A stretch of DNA of 64,000 nucleotides from a bacterium (GTDB lineage: Bacteria > Actinomycetota > Acidimicrobiia > Acidimicrobiales > CATQHL01). Positions within the stretch are counted from its first letter, which is position 1, and each line of letters opens with the position of its first letter. A program made the translations under genes and the position numbers. The DNA lies in the NCBI GenBank assembly GCA_026708055.1, contig JAPOVS010000067.1:1-64000 (forward strand), written 5' to 3'. Shown here in pieces: positions 35,107 through 46,795 of this stretch. The notes beneath the pieces were generated by a model. That model had not been told where the DNA came from, did no database searches, and saw only the letters and a list, made by a program, of their open reading frames with translations.

Positions 35107-36065
35107 GCGCGGATCGCCCTCGAGCGGCCGGTCACGACTGGTCCGCCGCGGCCGGGCGCCTGGCGGTGGAGTTGGCGGAGAGCCGGGTCGTGGCCGGCGC
35201 GCCACTCGGCACGCTGAGCACCTACCGCGTCGGTGGCGCGGCCGGCCTGCTCGTGGAGGTCGGATCCCTGAACGACCTGCGGCGCCTGGCTCAGGCCGCG
35301 GCGCAGGAGGGCTGGAACGTTCTCGTGGTCGGGTTGGGGTCGAACCTGCTCGTCTCCGATGCCGGGTTCGACGGTGTGGCGCTGCGCCTCGGCGCGACCT
35401 TCGCAGTCACTCGGATCGATGCCCCGGTGGTCACCGCCGGCGGGGCCACGCCGTTGCCGGTTGTGGCGCGGCAGTGCGCTGCCGCCGGACTCGGAGGCTT
35501 CGGTTGGGCCGTCGGGGTGCCCGGCAGCGTCGGAGGTGCGGTGCGCATGAATGCCGGCGGACACGGCTCGGACATCAGCGAGGTGCTGCAGAGTGCCGAG
35601 ATCGTGGACCTTGCGACCGGAGAGGAGTGGCGCGCGGTTCGCGAGGACCTGGCGCTGGGGTATCGGCGGTCAGCGCTGGCGAACTCTCACGTTGTAGCTG
35701 AGGTTCAGATTCTTCTGCGACGCAGCCGGCGCGACCGGGAGGAAGCGCTCATCCGCGAGGTGGTGGCATGGCGACGCCAGAATCAGCCCGGCGGCGCCAA
35801 CACGGGCTCGGTATTCATGAACCCGCCGGGTGATTCCGCCGGTCGGCTCGTCGAGGCCGCCGGCTGCAAGGGCCTCCGGATCGGCTCGGCGAGAGTGTCC
35901 GGACTTCACGCCAACTTCATTCAGGCGGATGCCGGCGGGTCGGCGGACGATGTGATGTCACTCATGGTGGAGGTGGCGCAGCGCGTCGAGGCGCACAGCG
36001 GCGTTCGACTCCACCCCGAGACCCACTTCGTGGGTTTCGAGACACCCTTCGGGAGCCAATCATGA
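35103..36065 (+). CDS. murB: UDP-N-acetylenolpyruvoylglucosamine reductase MurB
   Basis: MurB reduces the enolpyruvyl group to form UDP-MurNAc, using NADPH and FAD. The 320-residue protein has LSTYRVGGAAGLLVEV near residue 38, VVGLGSNLLVSDAGF, GGFGWAVGVPGSVGGAVRMN, the catalytic Ser region NTGSVFMNPPG, AGCKGLRIGSARVSGLHANF and LHPETHFVG with the conserved Glu. The lengths of the loops fit type IIa-like bacterial MurB. It overlaps murC and ftsQ. Confidence 0.95.
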   Translation: MSADRPRAAGHDWSAAAGRLAVELAESRVVAGAPLGTLSTYRVGGAAGLLVEVGSLNDLRRLAQAAAQEGWNVLVVGLGSNLLVSDAGFDGVALRLGATFAVTRIDAPVVTAGGATPLPVVARQCAAAGLGGFGWAVGVPGSVGGAVRMNAGGHGSDISEVLQSAEIVDLATGEEWRAVREDLALGYRRSALANSHVVAEVQILLRRSRRDREEALIREVVAWRRQNQPGGANTGSVFMNPPGDSAGRLVEAAGCKGLRIGSARVSGLHANFIQADAGGSADDVMSLMVEVAQRVEAHSGVRLHPETHFVGFETPFGSQS

Positions 36066-36853
36066 CAGTGCACGCACCTGGCATTCCACACCCCCGTATC
36101 GCACGGCGGCGTGCAGTCGTGGATGCGGCCGCACGAGCGAAGGAGGTGCGGCGACGGCGCCTGCTGTGGTTGGCTCTGGCGGTCGCTCTCCTGGTGCTGT
36201 CGGGCTACCTGGCCACGCAGAGCGAAGTTCTGGACGTCGACCGTTTGGAGGTGAACGGAGCGGTCAACACGTCCGACGAGGAGATCATCGCGGCGGCTGG
36301 GATCCGCGCCGGTGCGCCCCTCGTCGGACTTGATCTGGCCGACGCCCGATTGCGGATCGCGCGCCTGCCATGGGTGAAGGATGTGTACTCCAGGAGGTCC
36401 TGGGGCGGTGTCGTGAGTTTCACCGTCACCGAGCGCTCACCGCTGGCGGCTCTGGCGACAGCCGGCGGCTGGGCGTTCGTGGAGGAGAACGGTCGGGTGC
36501 TCTCCGTCGAGCCGCAACTCTCCGGGGCCGCCGTGCCGATCGTCGGGCTGAACATCGCACAGGCCGCGCCGGGGGACTGGTTGGAACCGGCCCAACGCGG
36601 CGCCGTGCTTGTCGCGGCCGAACTGTATGAACCTGTCCGCGGGAGGGTTCGATCGATCCAGGCAGGGCCCGAGGGGTACGTGCTGGATTTGCACAACACC
36701 GGTCGGGTGCTGCTCGGCGACGCCGACGAGATGGCTGCCAAAGTCCTGGCCGTGCACACCTTCATCGAGCGCGTCAACCTTCATTGCATGGACACGCTGG
36801 ACGTTCGCTCACCCGGCAATCCGGTGTTGACGCGGCGGATACCTTGTCAGTAG
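36062..36853 (+). CDS. ftsQ: Cell division protein FtsQ
   Basis: FtsQ is a bitopic divisome protein that holds FtsL and FtsB. The 263-residue product has a basic cytoplasmic N-terminus, a membrane segment (LLWLALAVALLVLSGYL) near residues 35-52, and a POTRA domain (VDRLEVNGAVNTSDEEIIAA) with LPWVKDVYSRRSWGGVVSF. The FtsQ beta domain follows. It is the last gene of the tightly overlapping chain; its stop coincides with the start of the AT-rich ftsZ leader. Confidence 0.9.
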   Translation: MTVHAPGIPHPRIARRRAVVDAAARAKEVRRRRLLWLALAVALLVLSGYLATQSEVLDVDRLEVNGAVNTSDEEIIAAAGIRAGAPLVGLDLADARLRIARLPWVKDVYSRRSWGGVVSFTVTERSPLAALATAGGWAFVEENGRVLSVEPQLSGAAVPIVGLNIAQAAPGDWLEPAQRGAVLVAAELYEPVRGRVRSIQAGPEGYVLDLHNTGRVLLGDADEMAAKVLAVHTFIERVNLHCMDTLDVRSPGNPVLTRRIPCQ

Positions 36854-37007
36854 ACTGTTTCTTATACAAGAGACTGATATAAGGCTCAAGTAAAGCTTTA
36901 GATCAGACCCCCGTTCGCCTGGGGACCGGAGAGCAACAGCCGGAAACCACCAGGCAGAACCGGACAGACACATGCGGCTCGCACCGCAGGAATCCCGGGA
37001 GGATCCC
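36854..37007 (+). promoter_or_regulatory. AT-rich ftsZ leader with candidate promoter
   Basis: After ftsQ the base composition falls sharply from the surrounding GC-rich sequence over about 50 bases. An extended -10 element TGATATAAG lies at 36875-36883, with a weak -35 (CTGTTT) 17 bases upstream. CTTATA at 36861-36866 and TATAAG at 36878-36883 form an inverted repeat that covers the -10 box and could be an operator. A ribosome-binding GGGAGG lies at about 36997-37002. This suggests that ftsZ has its own promoter in addition to read-through from the upstream cluster. Confidence 0.5.
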
Positions 37008-38090
37008 GTGAGCACCCCACACCAGTACCTGGCCGTCATCAAGGTCGTCGGCGTCGGCGGCGGCGGCGTGAACGCCGTGAACAGAATGATCGAAGCGGGC
37101 CTTCGCGGTGTCGAGTTCGTGGCGGTCAACACCGATGCGCAGACGTTGCTCATGAGCGACGCCGACATCAAGATCGACATCGGGCGCGACCTGACGCGGG
37201 GCCTGGGAGCGGGCAGTGATCCCGATGTCGGGGAGAACGCCGCAGAGGCGGCGTCCGAGCAGCTGCGGGAGTCCCTCGACGGCGCGGACATGGTCTTCAT
37301 CACCGCCGGTGAAGGCGGCGGGACCGGCACCGGTGGCGCACCGGTGATCGCCGAGATCGCGCGGGACCTCGGCGCCCTGACGATCGCGGTGGTGACGCGG
37401 CCGTTCCGGTTCGAAGGCCGGAAGCGGGCGCTGCAGGCCGAGCAGGGCATCCAGCGGCTCAAGGAGAAGGTGGACACGCAGATCGTGATCCCCAACGATC
37501 GTCTCCTCAACGAGGTGTCGGAGAACACAAGCCTGCTGAACGCCTTCCAGATGGCCGACGACGTGTTGCTGCAGGGCGTGCAGGGGATCACCGATCTCAT
37601 CACGACCCCCGGGCTCATCAACACGGACTTCGCCGACGTACGGGCAGTTCTGTCCGACGCCGGCTCCGCCCTCATGGGCGTCGGCACCTCCTCGGGCGAG
37701 GATCGGGCTGCCAGCGCGGCTCGGAAGGCCATCGCCAGCCCGCTGCTGGAATCCTCCATCGAGGGCGCCCGGGGCCTGCTGCTCACGATCGCCGGCAACG
37801 CCGACATGGGCCTGCTCGAGGTGACCCAGGCCGCCGAGGTCATCGGCGGGGTCTCCCACGAGGACGCCAACATCATCTTCGGCACTGTCATCGACGAGTC
37901 GCTCGGCGAGTCGATGCGGGTCACGGTGATCGCTGCCGGCTTCGATCGCTGGGACGACTCCTCGCCGCGGCGGGAGGAGAGCAGCGCCTCGGCACACCGC
38001 AGCCTGCCTGATCCGTTCGCCGAGACCGAGGAGGCCGACGGCGAGTCCACCGGCGAGTTGGAGTTGGACATCCCGTCGTTCCTCCGGTGA
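37008..38090 (+). CDS. ftsZ: Cell division GTPase FtsZ
   Basis: FtsZ polymerises into the division ring. The 360-residue protein has [16 protein letters not shown], the tubulin signature [25 protein letters not shown], and the T7 loop around [11 protein letters not shown]. The C-terminal conserved tail [10 protein letters not shown] is intact and should bind SepF and FtsW. GTG 37008 is preferred to ATG 36972 because GGGAGG precedes it and family members start a few residues before the first strand. The acidic linker is short. Confidence 0.96.
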   Translation: MSTPHQYLAVIKVVGVGGGGVNAVNRMIEAGLRGVEFVAVNTDAQTLLMSDADIKIDIGRDLTRGLGAGSDPDVGENAAEAASEQLRESLDGADMVFITAGEGGGTGTGGAPVIAEIARDLGALTIAVVTRPFRFEGRKRALQAEQGIQRLKEKVDTQIVIPNDRLLNEVSENTSLLNAFQMADDVLLQGVQGITDLITTPGLINTDFADVRAVLSDAGSALMGVGTSSGEDRAASAARKAIASPLLESSIEGARGLLLTIAGNADMGLLEVTQAAEVIGGVSHEDANIIFGTVIDESLGESMRVTVIAAGFDRWDDSSPRREESSASAHRSLPDPFAETEEADGESTGELELDIPSFLR

Positions 38091-38103
38091 TCCGGGGCCG
38101 CCG

Positions 38104-38775
38104 GTGCTGGCGCTGACCCTGGAGTTGAAGGGCTCGCGCCGCGCCGAGATCAGATTCAGCGACCGTCGCCAGGGCGACTTCGGTGAGGGATCGCCCGCGC
38201 AGCGGGCCTCGCTGGCGGGCGGGCGCTGGACCCGGCTGCGCCAGCAGCACGGGGCGCACGTCGTGACCGTCACTGAGCCCGGTGATGCTGACGGTGCGGC
38301 GGCGGACGCTGCGGTCACCGCGACGAGCGATGCTGTGCTGACCGTCCGGACCGCCGACTGCGCACCACTGGCCCTGGTCGCCACAGAGGGCGTGGTGGCG
38401 GCTGTGCATGCCGGCTGGCGGGGGTTGGCCGCCGGTGTGGTCGAGGAGGCGACGGCCGCGGTCCGGCGGCTGGGCGGTCTTCACATTCGCGCTTTCGTCG
38501 GTCCCTGCATCGGCCCCGAGTGCTACGAGTTCGGGCGCCAACCCCTGGATCACCTGGCCGCGCGGTTCGGTCGTGAGGTCGTCTCACGAACCGCGTGGGG
38601 CACCGCAGCACTCGACATCCCGGCTGCGGTTCGTGCCGCGCTGCGGCGTGCCGGCATCACCGACGTCATCGAGGCCGATCGTTGCACGGCCTGCGAGGCC
38701 GAATCCTGGTATTCCCATCGAGCCCGTGCCGAGACCGCTCGCCACGTCCTGGCCACGTGGATCAGCCAGAGTTGA
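38104..38775 (+). CDS. pgeF: Peptidoglycan editing factor PgeF (YfiH/laccase-domain family)
   Basis: This 223-residue protein belongs to the multicopper-oxidase-like YfiH family, whose members act as purine nucleoside phosphorylases/deaminases and affect peptidoglycan fidelity. It has RQQHGAHVV, the metal-binding Cys in TVRTADCAPLALV, the metal-binding His in VAAVHAGWRGLAAG, GPCIGPECYEFG with another Cys, and DRCTACEAESWYSHRA. It sits 13 bases after ftsZ, the usual place in actinobacteria. Confidence 0.9.
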   Translation: MLALTLELKGSRRAEIRFSDRRQGDFGEGSPAQRASLAGGRWTRLRQQHGAHVVTVTEPGDADGAAADAAVTATSDAVLTVRTADCAPLALVATEGVVAAVHAGWRGLAAGVVEEATAAVRRLGGLHIRAFVGPCIGPECYEFGRQPLDHLAARFGREVVSRTAWGTAALDIPAAVRAALRRAGITDVIEADRCTACEAESWYSHRARAETARHVLATWISQS

Positions 38776-39428
38776 ACCGGCGCGCCGCGGAGATCCGGCG
38801 GCGGCTGGCGCAGATCCGCGAGCAGGTGGCCGATGCCGGCGGTGATCCCGACCGCATCGAGATCGTGGCGGTGACCAAGGGGCGGGATCAACTGACGGCC
38901 GCGACAGTCGTCGCTGCGGGGCTCTGCGACCTCGGTGAGAACTACGCGCAGGAATTGCTGGAGAAGGCTCCGGGGCTGGCAGGTGCCCGCTGGCACTTCA
39001 TCGGCAACCTCCAGTCCAACAAGGTCCGGCGCCTGGCGCCCCACGTCGAGCTCTGGCAGAGCGTCGACCGCCCGCGCCTGCTGCGCGAGATCGCTCGCCA
39101 CAGCCCGGGGGCGCGGATCCTGGTGCAGATTGCGGCGCGGGCGGTTCCCGGGCGGGGAGGCTGCGATCCGGCGACGGCCCGGCGGCTCGTGGCCGAGGCC
39201 GGGGACCTGGGACTGCACCCGGCCGGCCTCATGTCGATGGCGCTGCCCGGCCCGCCCGAGGCGGTGCGCCGGCAGTTCCGCCAGGTGCGCAGCCTGGCCG
39301 ACGAACTGGAACTCCCGGTACGCAGCATGGGAACCAGCGGCGACTTCACCCTGGCGGTGACCGAGGGCGCCAACCTGTTGCGGCTCGGGCGGGTGCTGCT
39401 CGGCGATCCCGCGGCCGCACTCGGATAA
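38757..39428 (+). CDS. PLP homeostasis protein, YggS family
   Basis: YggS-family proteins bind pyridoxal phosphate and keep the free cofactor level in balance. About 223 residues are encoded, with the cofactor lysine in IVAVTKGRD, LCDLGENYAQELLEK, WHFIGNLQSNKVRRL, GLMSMALPG and the phosphate-binding MGTSGDFTLAV. GTG 38757 gives the longest plausible product; TTG 38772, which overlaps the pgeF stop as TTGA, is equally plausible because this overlap style recurs in the window. It lies in the standard ftsZ-pgeF-yggS-sepF order. Confidence 0.9.
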   Translation: MDQPELNRRAAEIRRRLAQIREQVADAGGDPDRIEIVAVTKGRDQLTAATVVAAGLCDLGENYAQELLEKAPGLAGARWHFIGNLQSNKVRRLAPHVELWQSVDRPRLLREIARHSPGARILVQIAARAVPGRGGCDPATARRLVAEAGDLGLHPAGLMSMALPGPPEAVRRQFRQVRSLADELELPVRSMGTSGDFTLAVTEGANLLRLGRVLLGDPAAALG

Positions 39429-39617
39429 GGGCGTCGCGGTGCCGCGCGGCCTACACTTGTGCAAACAACGAGGTGCGATGCACATGCCCGCAACGTCGCC
39501 GCTCCGCCACGGCGCGCCGGCACCGAGCGTTGTGGACAAGTCGCAGATCTGCTACCGGTCGAGGCTCGGCACAGGGCGGATCACCCGCACGACTCGCACA
39601 TCCTTGGAGGAACGCCC

Positions 39618-40145
39618 ATGTCGGCCTTGAAATCCTTCGTGAACTGGTTGGGCCTGGGGCCCGACGAGGGAGAACCGTACGCCGGCCACCTCGGCGGACC
39701 CCAGCGGGCACACACCGGGGGCGATCCCTACGGCGGTCCGCCTCCGGAGCGCTACCCAGCAACCGTCGAACCGACGGCGCTTGCCGAGCCGGTGGGTCTG
39801 GCGGCGGTGACCGCCACGCCCGAGCCCGTCACCGCCGAACCCGTCGCCCGGCCGGCCATTGCACGCCCGCGCTCATCGGCGACCGCCGTGCGCCCGATCG
39901 TGGTCTCGCCGGCGCACTTCGACGAGGCGCAGGAGGTCGGCGACCACTTCAAGCAGCGCCAGCCGGTGATCGTGAACCTGCAGGACGCCAACAGCGACCT
40001 GCGCCGCAGGCTGGTGGACTTCGCCGCGGGGCTCTGCTACGCCCTCGACGGTCAGGTGGAACGGGTGACCCCCGGCGTCTACCTGCTCACGCCCAGTGAC
40101 GTGCGGGTCGCTCTCGAGGAACGAAAGCTCCCCGACGAGTCCTGA
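39618..40145 (+). CDS. sepF: Cell division protein SepF
   Basis: SepF anchors FtsZ to the membrane. The 175-residue protein begins with the amphipathic helix MSALKSFVNWLGLGP, has a long disordered linker rich in Pro, Ala, Glu and Thr, and ends in the SepF core: RPIVVSPAHFDEAQEVGDHF, VIVNLQDANSDLRRRLVDFA, then GQVERVTPGVYLLTPSDV. TTGGAGGAA precedes ATG 39618. The 189-base gap from yggS leaves room for a promoter; a TACACT at 39452 could be a -10 box but has no convincing -35. Confidence 0.93.
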   Translation: MSALKSFVNWLGLGPDEGEPYAGHLGGPQRAHTGGDPYGGPPPERYPATVEPTALAEPVGLAAVTATPEPVTAEPVARPAIARPRSSATAVRPIVVSPAHFDEAQEVGDHFKQRQPVIVNLQDANSDLRRRLVDFAAGLCYALDGQVERVTPGVYLLTPSDVRVALEERKLPDES

Positions 40146-40163
40146 ACCCTCGGCTGCTGTCCC

Positions 40164-40415
40164 GTGGTCGTACTCTGCTGGCTGCTGCTGATCTACGCAT
40201 TGGCCTTCTTGGCGCGCGCTCTGCTGAGTTGGTTCCCCATCCGACCCGACGGTGTGGCGGCCACCCTTGCCGGGGGGCTCATCATGGTCACCGACCCGAT
40301 CCTGCGCCCGTTGCGCCGCCTGCTGCGGCCGCTGCGCGTGGGCGCCGTGGCTCTCGACTTCGCGCCGACGATCGTCATGGTGGTGCTGTTCGCCGTGCAA
40401 GCGCGCATCTGCTGA
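40164..40415 (+). CDS. YggT-family membrane protein
   Basis: The 83-residue product has two membrane segments, one over the N-terminal VLCWLLLIYALAFLARALLS and the other over TIVMVVLFAVQARI. Between them is the YggT signature with SWFP and DPILRPLRRLLRPL. Members of this family lie next to sepF in most actinobacteria and Gram-positives and are thought to act at the division site or in osmotic homeostasis. The start is GTG 40164. Confidence 0.88.
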   Translation: MVVLCWLLLIYALAFLARALLSWFPIRPDGVAATLAGGLIMVTDPILRPLRRLLRPLRVGAVALDFAPTIVMVVLFAVQARIC

Positions 40416-40473
40416 GCCTCCCGGTGAGGCGGGATTCCGGCTCCCGGGGCCGGTGAGCACTACGGTTGGGCTC

Positions 40474-40961
40474 GTGGAACTCTCCCCCGAGGCGCTGCGC
40501 GACGTCCGCTTCACCGAGCGTTTCCGGGGATACGACGCCGCCGAGGTCGACGCCTTCCTGAGCGAGGCGGCGGAGGCCCTCGAGGTACTCGTCACCGAGC
40601 GCAGCGCGCCGATGGCGGCGCTGGCCGCCGAACGGGCCCGCCTGGCGATCGAGGATGTCCGGCGGCAGACACTCGAGGAGGTCTCGGAGCTGCAAACTCG
40701 CCGTGACGAGTTGGCGCAGACGGTTGCGGACCTTCAGCTGATGCTGGCGGACCGGCGCCGCGGGCTCGTCGAGGCATTGGCCCTGATCGACGCCACCGGC
40801 GGGCAGGCACCGGATTCCGGCGACGGTGCCGAGCCTGCCGGCAGCCCGCAGGACGAGGCCGCCGAGGACGGCGATCCGGAGGCCGCGCCCGAGGGGGCTC
40901 CCGAAGGGGACAGTTTCCTGGCGCGGCTCGAGCGAGCGGCCGAGGGCGGGGACTCCTCCGG

Positions 40962-40965
<4 letters not shown>
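40474..40965 (+). CDS. divIVA: DivIVA-domain protein (Wag31-like, short)
   Basis: DivIVA proteins mark negatively curved membrane at the poles and septum. The 163-residue product has the N-terminal membrane-binding domain LSPEALRDVRFTERFRGYDA, followed by AEVDAFLSEAAEALEVL, then a coiled coil to about residue 110 and an acidic Ala/Glu/Gly-rich tail. The coiled coil is much shorter than in Wag31 of mycobacteria. GTG 40474 is chosen because it places the conserved ELSPEAL at the N-terminus; GTG 40453 is possible. The stop overlaps the stop of convergent ileS. Confidence 0.88.
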
Positions 40966-44144
<3,179 letters not shown>

Positions 44145-44328
44145 GGCGCAAGAAAATACCGCCGAAGTGTCCGACCCGGCACCGGGGGCATCGGGAGGCA
44201 CCTCGGTTGCCTCGCCAACAGCGGTCCCGCCTGGCGGTGCAGCAGGTGCCGGCGGCTAGAGTTGGCCCGCCCGCCGTCGAGTCGTGCGGCCGGACCGGCG
44301 GCTCGCAGGATCTACTCAGGAGGGTCAG

Positions 44329-44757
44329 GTGGCCCCACCCGGAAGTACTCCGGACAGCGACGAGGAGGTCTCCTCCCCACGGCGCCTCGATGACGCCTTC
44401 CTCGAGGAGCAGCGCAAGAAGCTGCTCGCCGAGCGGGCCAGGTACGTCCGGTCGGCGGAGACGATGGCGGCCGAGGCGGCGGCGCTGCTCGACGACCGCG
44501 AACCGGGCGACCTGCAGTTCGACGAGGAGTCCGGCGAGGGCGACAGTTGGGCGGTGGAGCGTGAGCGGGATCTGGCGCTCAGCGCCGCGGCCCGCGCCGC
44601 GGTGGAACTGATCGACGAAGCCCTGAAGCGAATCGAGGAGGGCACCTACGGAACCTGCGTCGTCTCCGGGAAGCCCATCCAGAAGGAGCGTCTCCGTGCC
44701 ATTCCTTGGGCGGCCGAGCGGGTCGAGTACAAGGCCGGTGGCCTCAGACGGCGCTGA
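44329..44757 (+). CDS. DksA/TraR-like protein with degenerate zinc finger
   Basis: The 142-residue product has an N-terminal coiled-coil region (FLEEQRKKLLAERARYVR) with acidic residues, a long helix ending IDEALKRIEEGTYGTC, and the DksA-type C-terminus VVSGKPIQKERLRAIPWAAE. DksA-family proteins bind RNA polymerase through its secondary channel. Only one of the four zinc Cys positions is kept (CVVS in place of CxxC, and no second pair). GTG 44329 is preceded by AGGAGG at 44318-44323. It is divergent from ileS and overlaps lspA. Confidence 0.8.
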   Translation: MAPPGSTPDSDEEVSSPRRLDDAFLEEQRKKLLAERARYVRSAETMAAEAAALLDDREPGDLQFDEESGEGDSWAVERERDLALSAAARAAVELIDEALKRIEEGTYGTCVVSGKPIQKERLRAIPWAAERVEYKAGGLRRR

Positions 44758-45259
44758 GAGCCGCAGTCCCGGCCGTCCGCGGGCCAACCGCCTCCTGCTG
44801 CTGTCGGTCGCCGCAGCGGTTCTGCTGGCGGACCAGTTGACCAAGCTCTGGGCGCTGCGGGAACTGGCCGACGGCAGCATCCATCTCTTCTGGACGATCC
44901 GGCTGCGGCTGGTCTTCAACCAGGGCACCGCCTTCGGGTTGGGCAGTTCACTGGCCCCGGTCATCACCGTGGCCGCGGTCGTGGTGTCGCTGCTGCTGCT
45001 CCGCCTCACCTGGTCGACGACCCGCCGGTCCGTGGCGTTTCTGGCGGGACTCGTGTTCGGGGGCGCCCTCGGCAACCTCGGTGATCGGGCCTTCCGGGGC
45101 GACGGATTCTTCGGCGGCAGCGTTGTGGACTTCGTGGACCCGCAGTGGTGGCCGGTGTTCAACGTGGCCGACGCGGCCATCTCGGTCGGCGTGGTGCTCT
45201 TCGCGGTGCTGGGCCTCCGTGCGGGCCTGCGCGGCGATCCGCTGCTGGAGGAGGCGTGA
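44738..45259 (+). CDS. lspA: Lipoprotein signal peptidase LspA
   Basis: LspA removes signal peptides from prolipoproteins after lipidation. The 173-residue membrane protein has four membrane segments and the family motifs LLADQLTKLWAL, LVFNQGTAFGLGS, GGALGNLGDRAF with the first catalytic Asp, VVDFVD, and WPVFNVADAAISVGV with the second. GTG 44738 overlaps the preceding gene by 20 bases; an upstream ATG at 44696 overlaps more. Its substrates include the GerMN lipoprotein in this window. Confidence 0.93.
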   Translation: MASDGAESRSPGRPRANRLLLLSVAAAVLLADQLTKLWALRELADGSIHLFWTIRLRLVFNQGTAFGLGSSLAPVITVAAVVVSLLLLRLTWSTTRRSVAFLAGLVFGGALGNLGDRAFRGDGFFGGSVVDFVDPQWWPVFNVADAAISVGVVLFAVLGLRAGLRGDPLLEEA

Positions 45260-46200
45260 CCGAACCCCTCCCGCCGGCACTGGCCGGCGAGCGGTTGGAC
45301 AGGGCGGTGGCGTTGCTCACCCGGACGAGCCGTTCCACCGCCGCCGCCCTGGTGGCCGCCGGTGCCGTGCAGGTGAACGGCAGCGTGCGCACCGACCGTG
45401 CGGCACGGCTGTCGGAGGGTGATGAACTGGTCGTGGCGGCCGCCGCGCTCGCCGATCAGCGCGGCCGCGGCAAGCCGCGTGCCGAACCGGACGTGGAGCT
45501 GGCGGTCGTCCACGAGGATCGGTACCTCGTGGTCGTGGACAAGCCGGCCGGGCTCGTTGTCCACCCGGGCGCCGGCCGCACGGAGGGCACCCTCTGCGGC
45601 GCCCTACTGGCGCGCTACCCGGAGATGGCCGGCGTCGGAGAGGCGACCCGGCCGGGGATCGTCCATCGCCTCGATGCCGGTACGAGCGGGCTACTGGTCG
45701 CCGCCCGCAGCGCCCTGGCCTACGACTCGCTGGTGGCACAGCTCGCCGGGCGGACCGTGCGCCGCCGCTACGAGGCCATCTGCTGGGGCACTGTCGGCGA
45801 CGACCGGGGCCTGATCGACGCCCCCGTCGGCCGCTCGGGTCGCCGGCCTGCGCAGATGGCGGTGACCGAGCGGGGACGCCCGGCCCGGACGGGCTACGAG
45901 GTGCGCCGCCGCTACAGTTCGCCGGCTCCGGTGACCCACCTGAGCTGCCGGCTGGAGACCGGGAGAACCCACCAGATCCGGGTGCACCTGGCGGCGATCG
46001 GACATCCCCTGCTCGGTGACGAGGTCTACGGGACCGCCACGGTGACACCGGACCGGGCTGCGACGGCGGCGCTGCGGCTCGACCGTCCGGCCCTGCATGC
46101 CGCCCTGCTGGGATTCGCGCACCCCTCCGACGACCGGGAGATGCTCTTCGAGTCGACCCTGCCGTCAGACCTCGGAGCCGTTCTGGCCGCCCTGTCCTAG
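45256..46200 (+). CDS. rluD: Pseudouridine synthase, RluD family
   Basis: This enzyme makes pseudouridines in 23S rRNA. About 314 residues are encoded, with an N-terminal S4 RNA-binding domain (GERLDRAVALLTRTSRSTAA, LVAAGAVQVNG), a lysine-containing VVVDKPAGLVVHPG, the catalytic Asp in GIVHRLDAGTSGLLV, and LETGRTHQIRVHLAAIGHPL. GTG 45256 overlaps lspA by four bases. The lspA-rluD pair is common in Gram-positives and actinobacteria. It is convergent with the Rrf2 regulator. Confidence 0.93.
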   Translation: MTEPLPPALAGERLDRAVALLTRTSRSTAAALVAAGAVQVNGSVRTDRAARLSEGDELVVAAAALADQRGRGKPRAEPDVELAVVHEDRYLVVVDKPAGLVVHPGAGRTEGTLCGALLARYPEMAGVGEATRPGIVHRLDAGTSGLLVAARSALAYDSLVAQLAGRTVRRRYEAICWGTVGDDRGLIDAPVGRSGRRPAQMAVTERGRPARTGYEVRRRYSSPAPVTHLSCRLETGRTHQIRVHLAAIGHPLLGDEVYGTATVTPDRAATAALRLDRPALHAALLGFAHPSDDREMLFESTLPSDLGAVLAALS

Positions 46201-46664
46201 CGCGGCTCGCCGGCCGGCGCGGCGGGGGCCGCGTCGGGCCAGGGCGCGGTGCCGCCGGCAATGGCGGCGATGTCGGCAAGGCTGAAGGAGGACAGCAGTC
46301 GCCGCATCTCGGTTCCCACGGCGGCCCACACCGCCAGCAGCACGCACTGCCCCTCGTGGTCGCAGGCTCCGTCCTTGTGCGGCTCGCCGAAGTCGTCGGC
46401 CACGATGGGGGCCTCCACCGCGCTCACGATCTCGCTCAGGTAGATCTGTCCGGCGGGGCGCGCCAGCCGGTAGCCGCCGCCGACGCCGCGCTTGGACAGG
46501 ACCAGGCCGGCGCCCTTGAGTGCCAGCAGGATCTGCTCCAGGTAGGGCTGGGGGAGTCCGGTGCGGTCGGCGATGTCCCGAGCCGACTGCGGTGCGCCGG
46601 CCTCGTGCAGGGTGAGCGACAGCAGCGCCCGGCTGGCGTAGTCCGCCCGCGTCGAGACCTTCAC
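46197..46664 (-). CDS. Rrf2-family transcriptional regulator
   Basis: The 155-residue protein has an N-terminal winged helix starting MKVSTRADYASRALLSLTLH and the recognition segment TGLPQPYLEQILLALKGAGL with GVGGGYRLARP. Two Cys spaced as C-x5-C lie near residue 100 (CDHEGQC), as in [2Fe-2S]-binding members such as IscR and NsrR, but the third expected Cys position is Trp. It may sense iron-sulfur status, redox state or nitric oxide; none is shown by the sequence. It is divergent from bpa. Confidence 0.88.
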   Translation of the reverse strand: MKVSTRADYASRALLSLTLHEAGAPQSARDIADRTGLPQPYLEQILLALKGAGLVLSKRGVGGGYRLARPAGQIYLSEIVSAVEAPIVADDFGEPHKDGACDHEGQCVLLAVWAAVGTEMRRLLSSFSLADIAAIAGGTAPWPDAAPAAPAGEPR

Positions 46665-46795
46665 GTCGAGACCTTCACGCCTGCGAGCGTAACGGCTCGG
46701 TCAACATGGATCGGGAGGGTGGTCCCGACGCCGGGGGCGTCGCCGGGCCGCTAGCGTCACAGCACCTGACCTGTCCCGATCCGGAGCCGGCGAGC

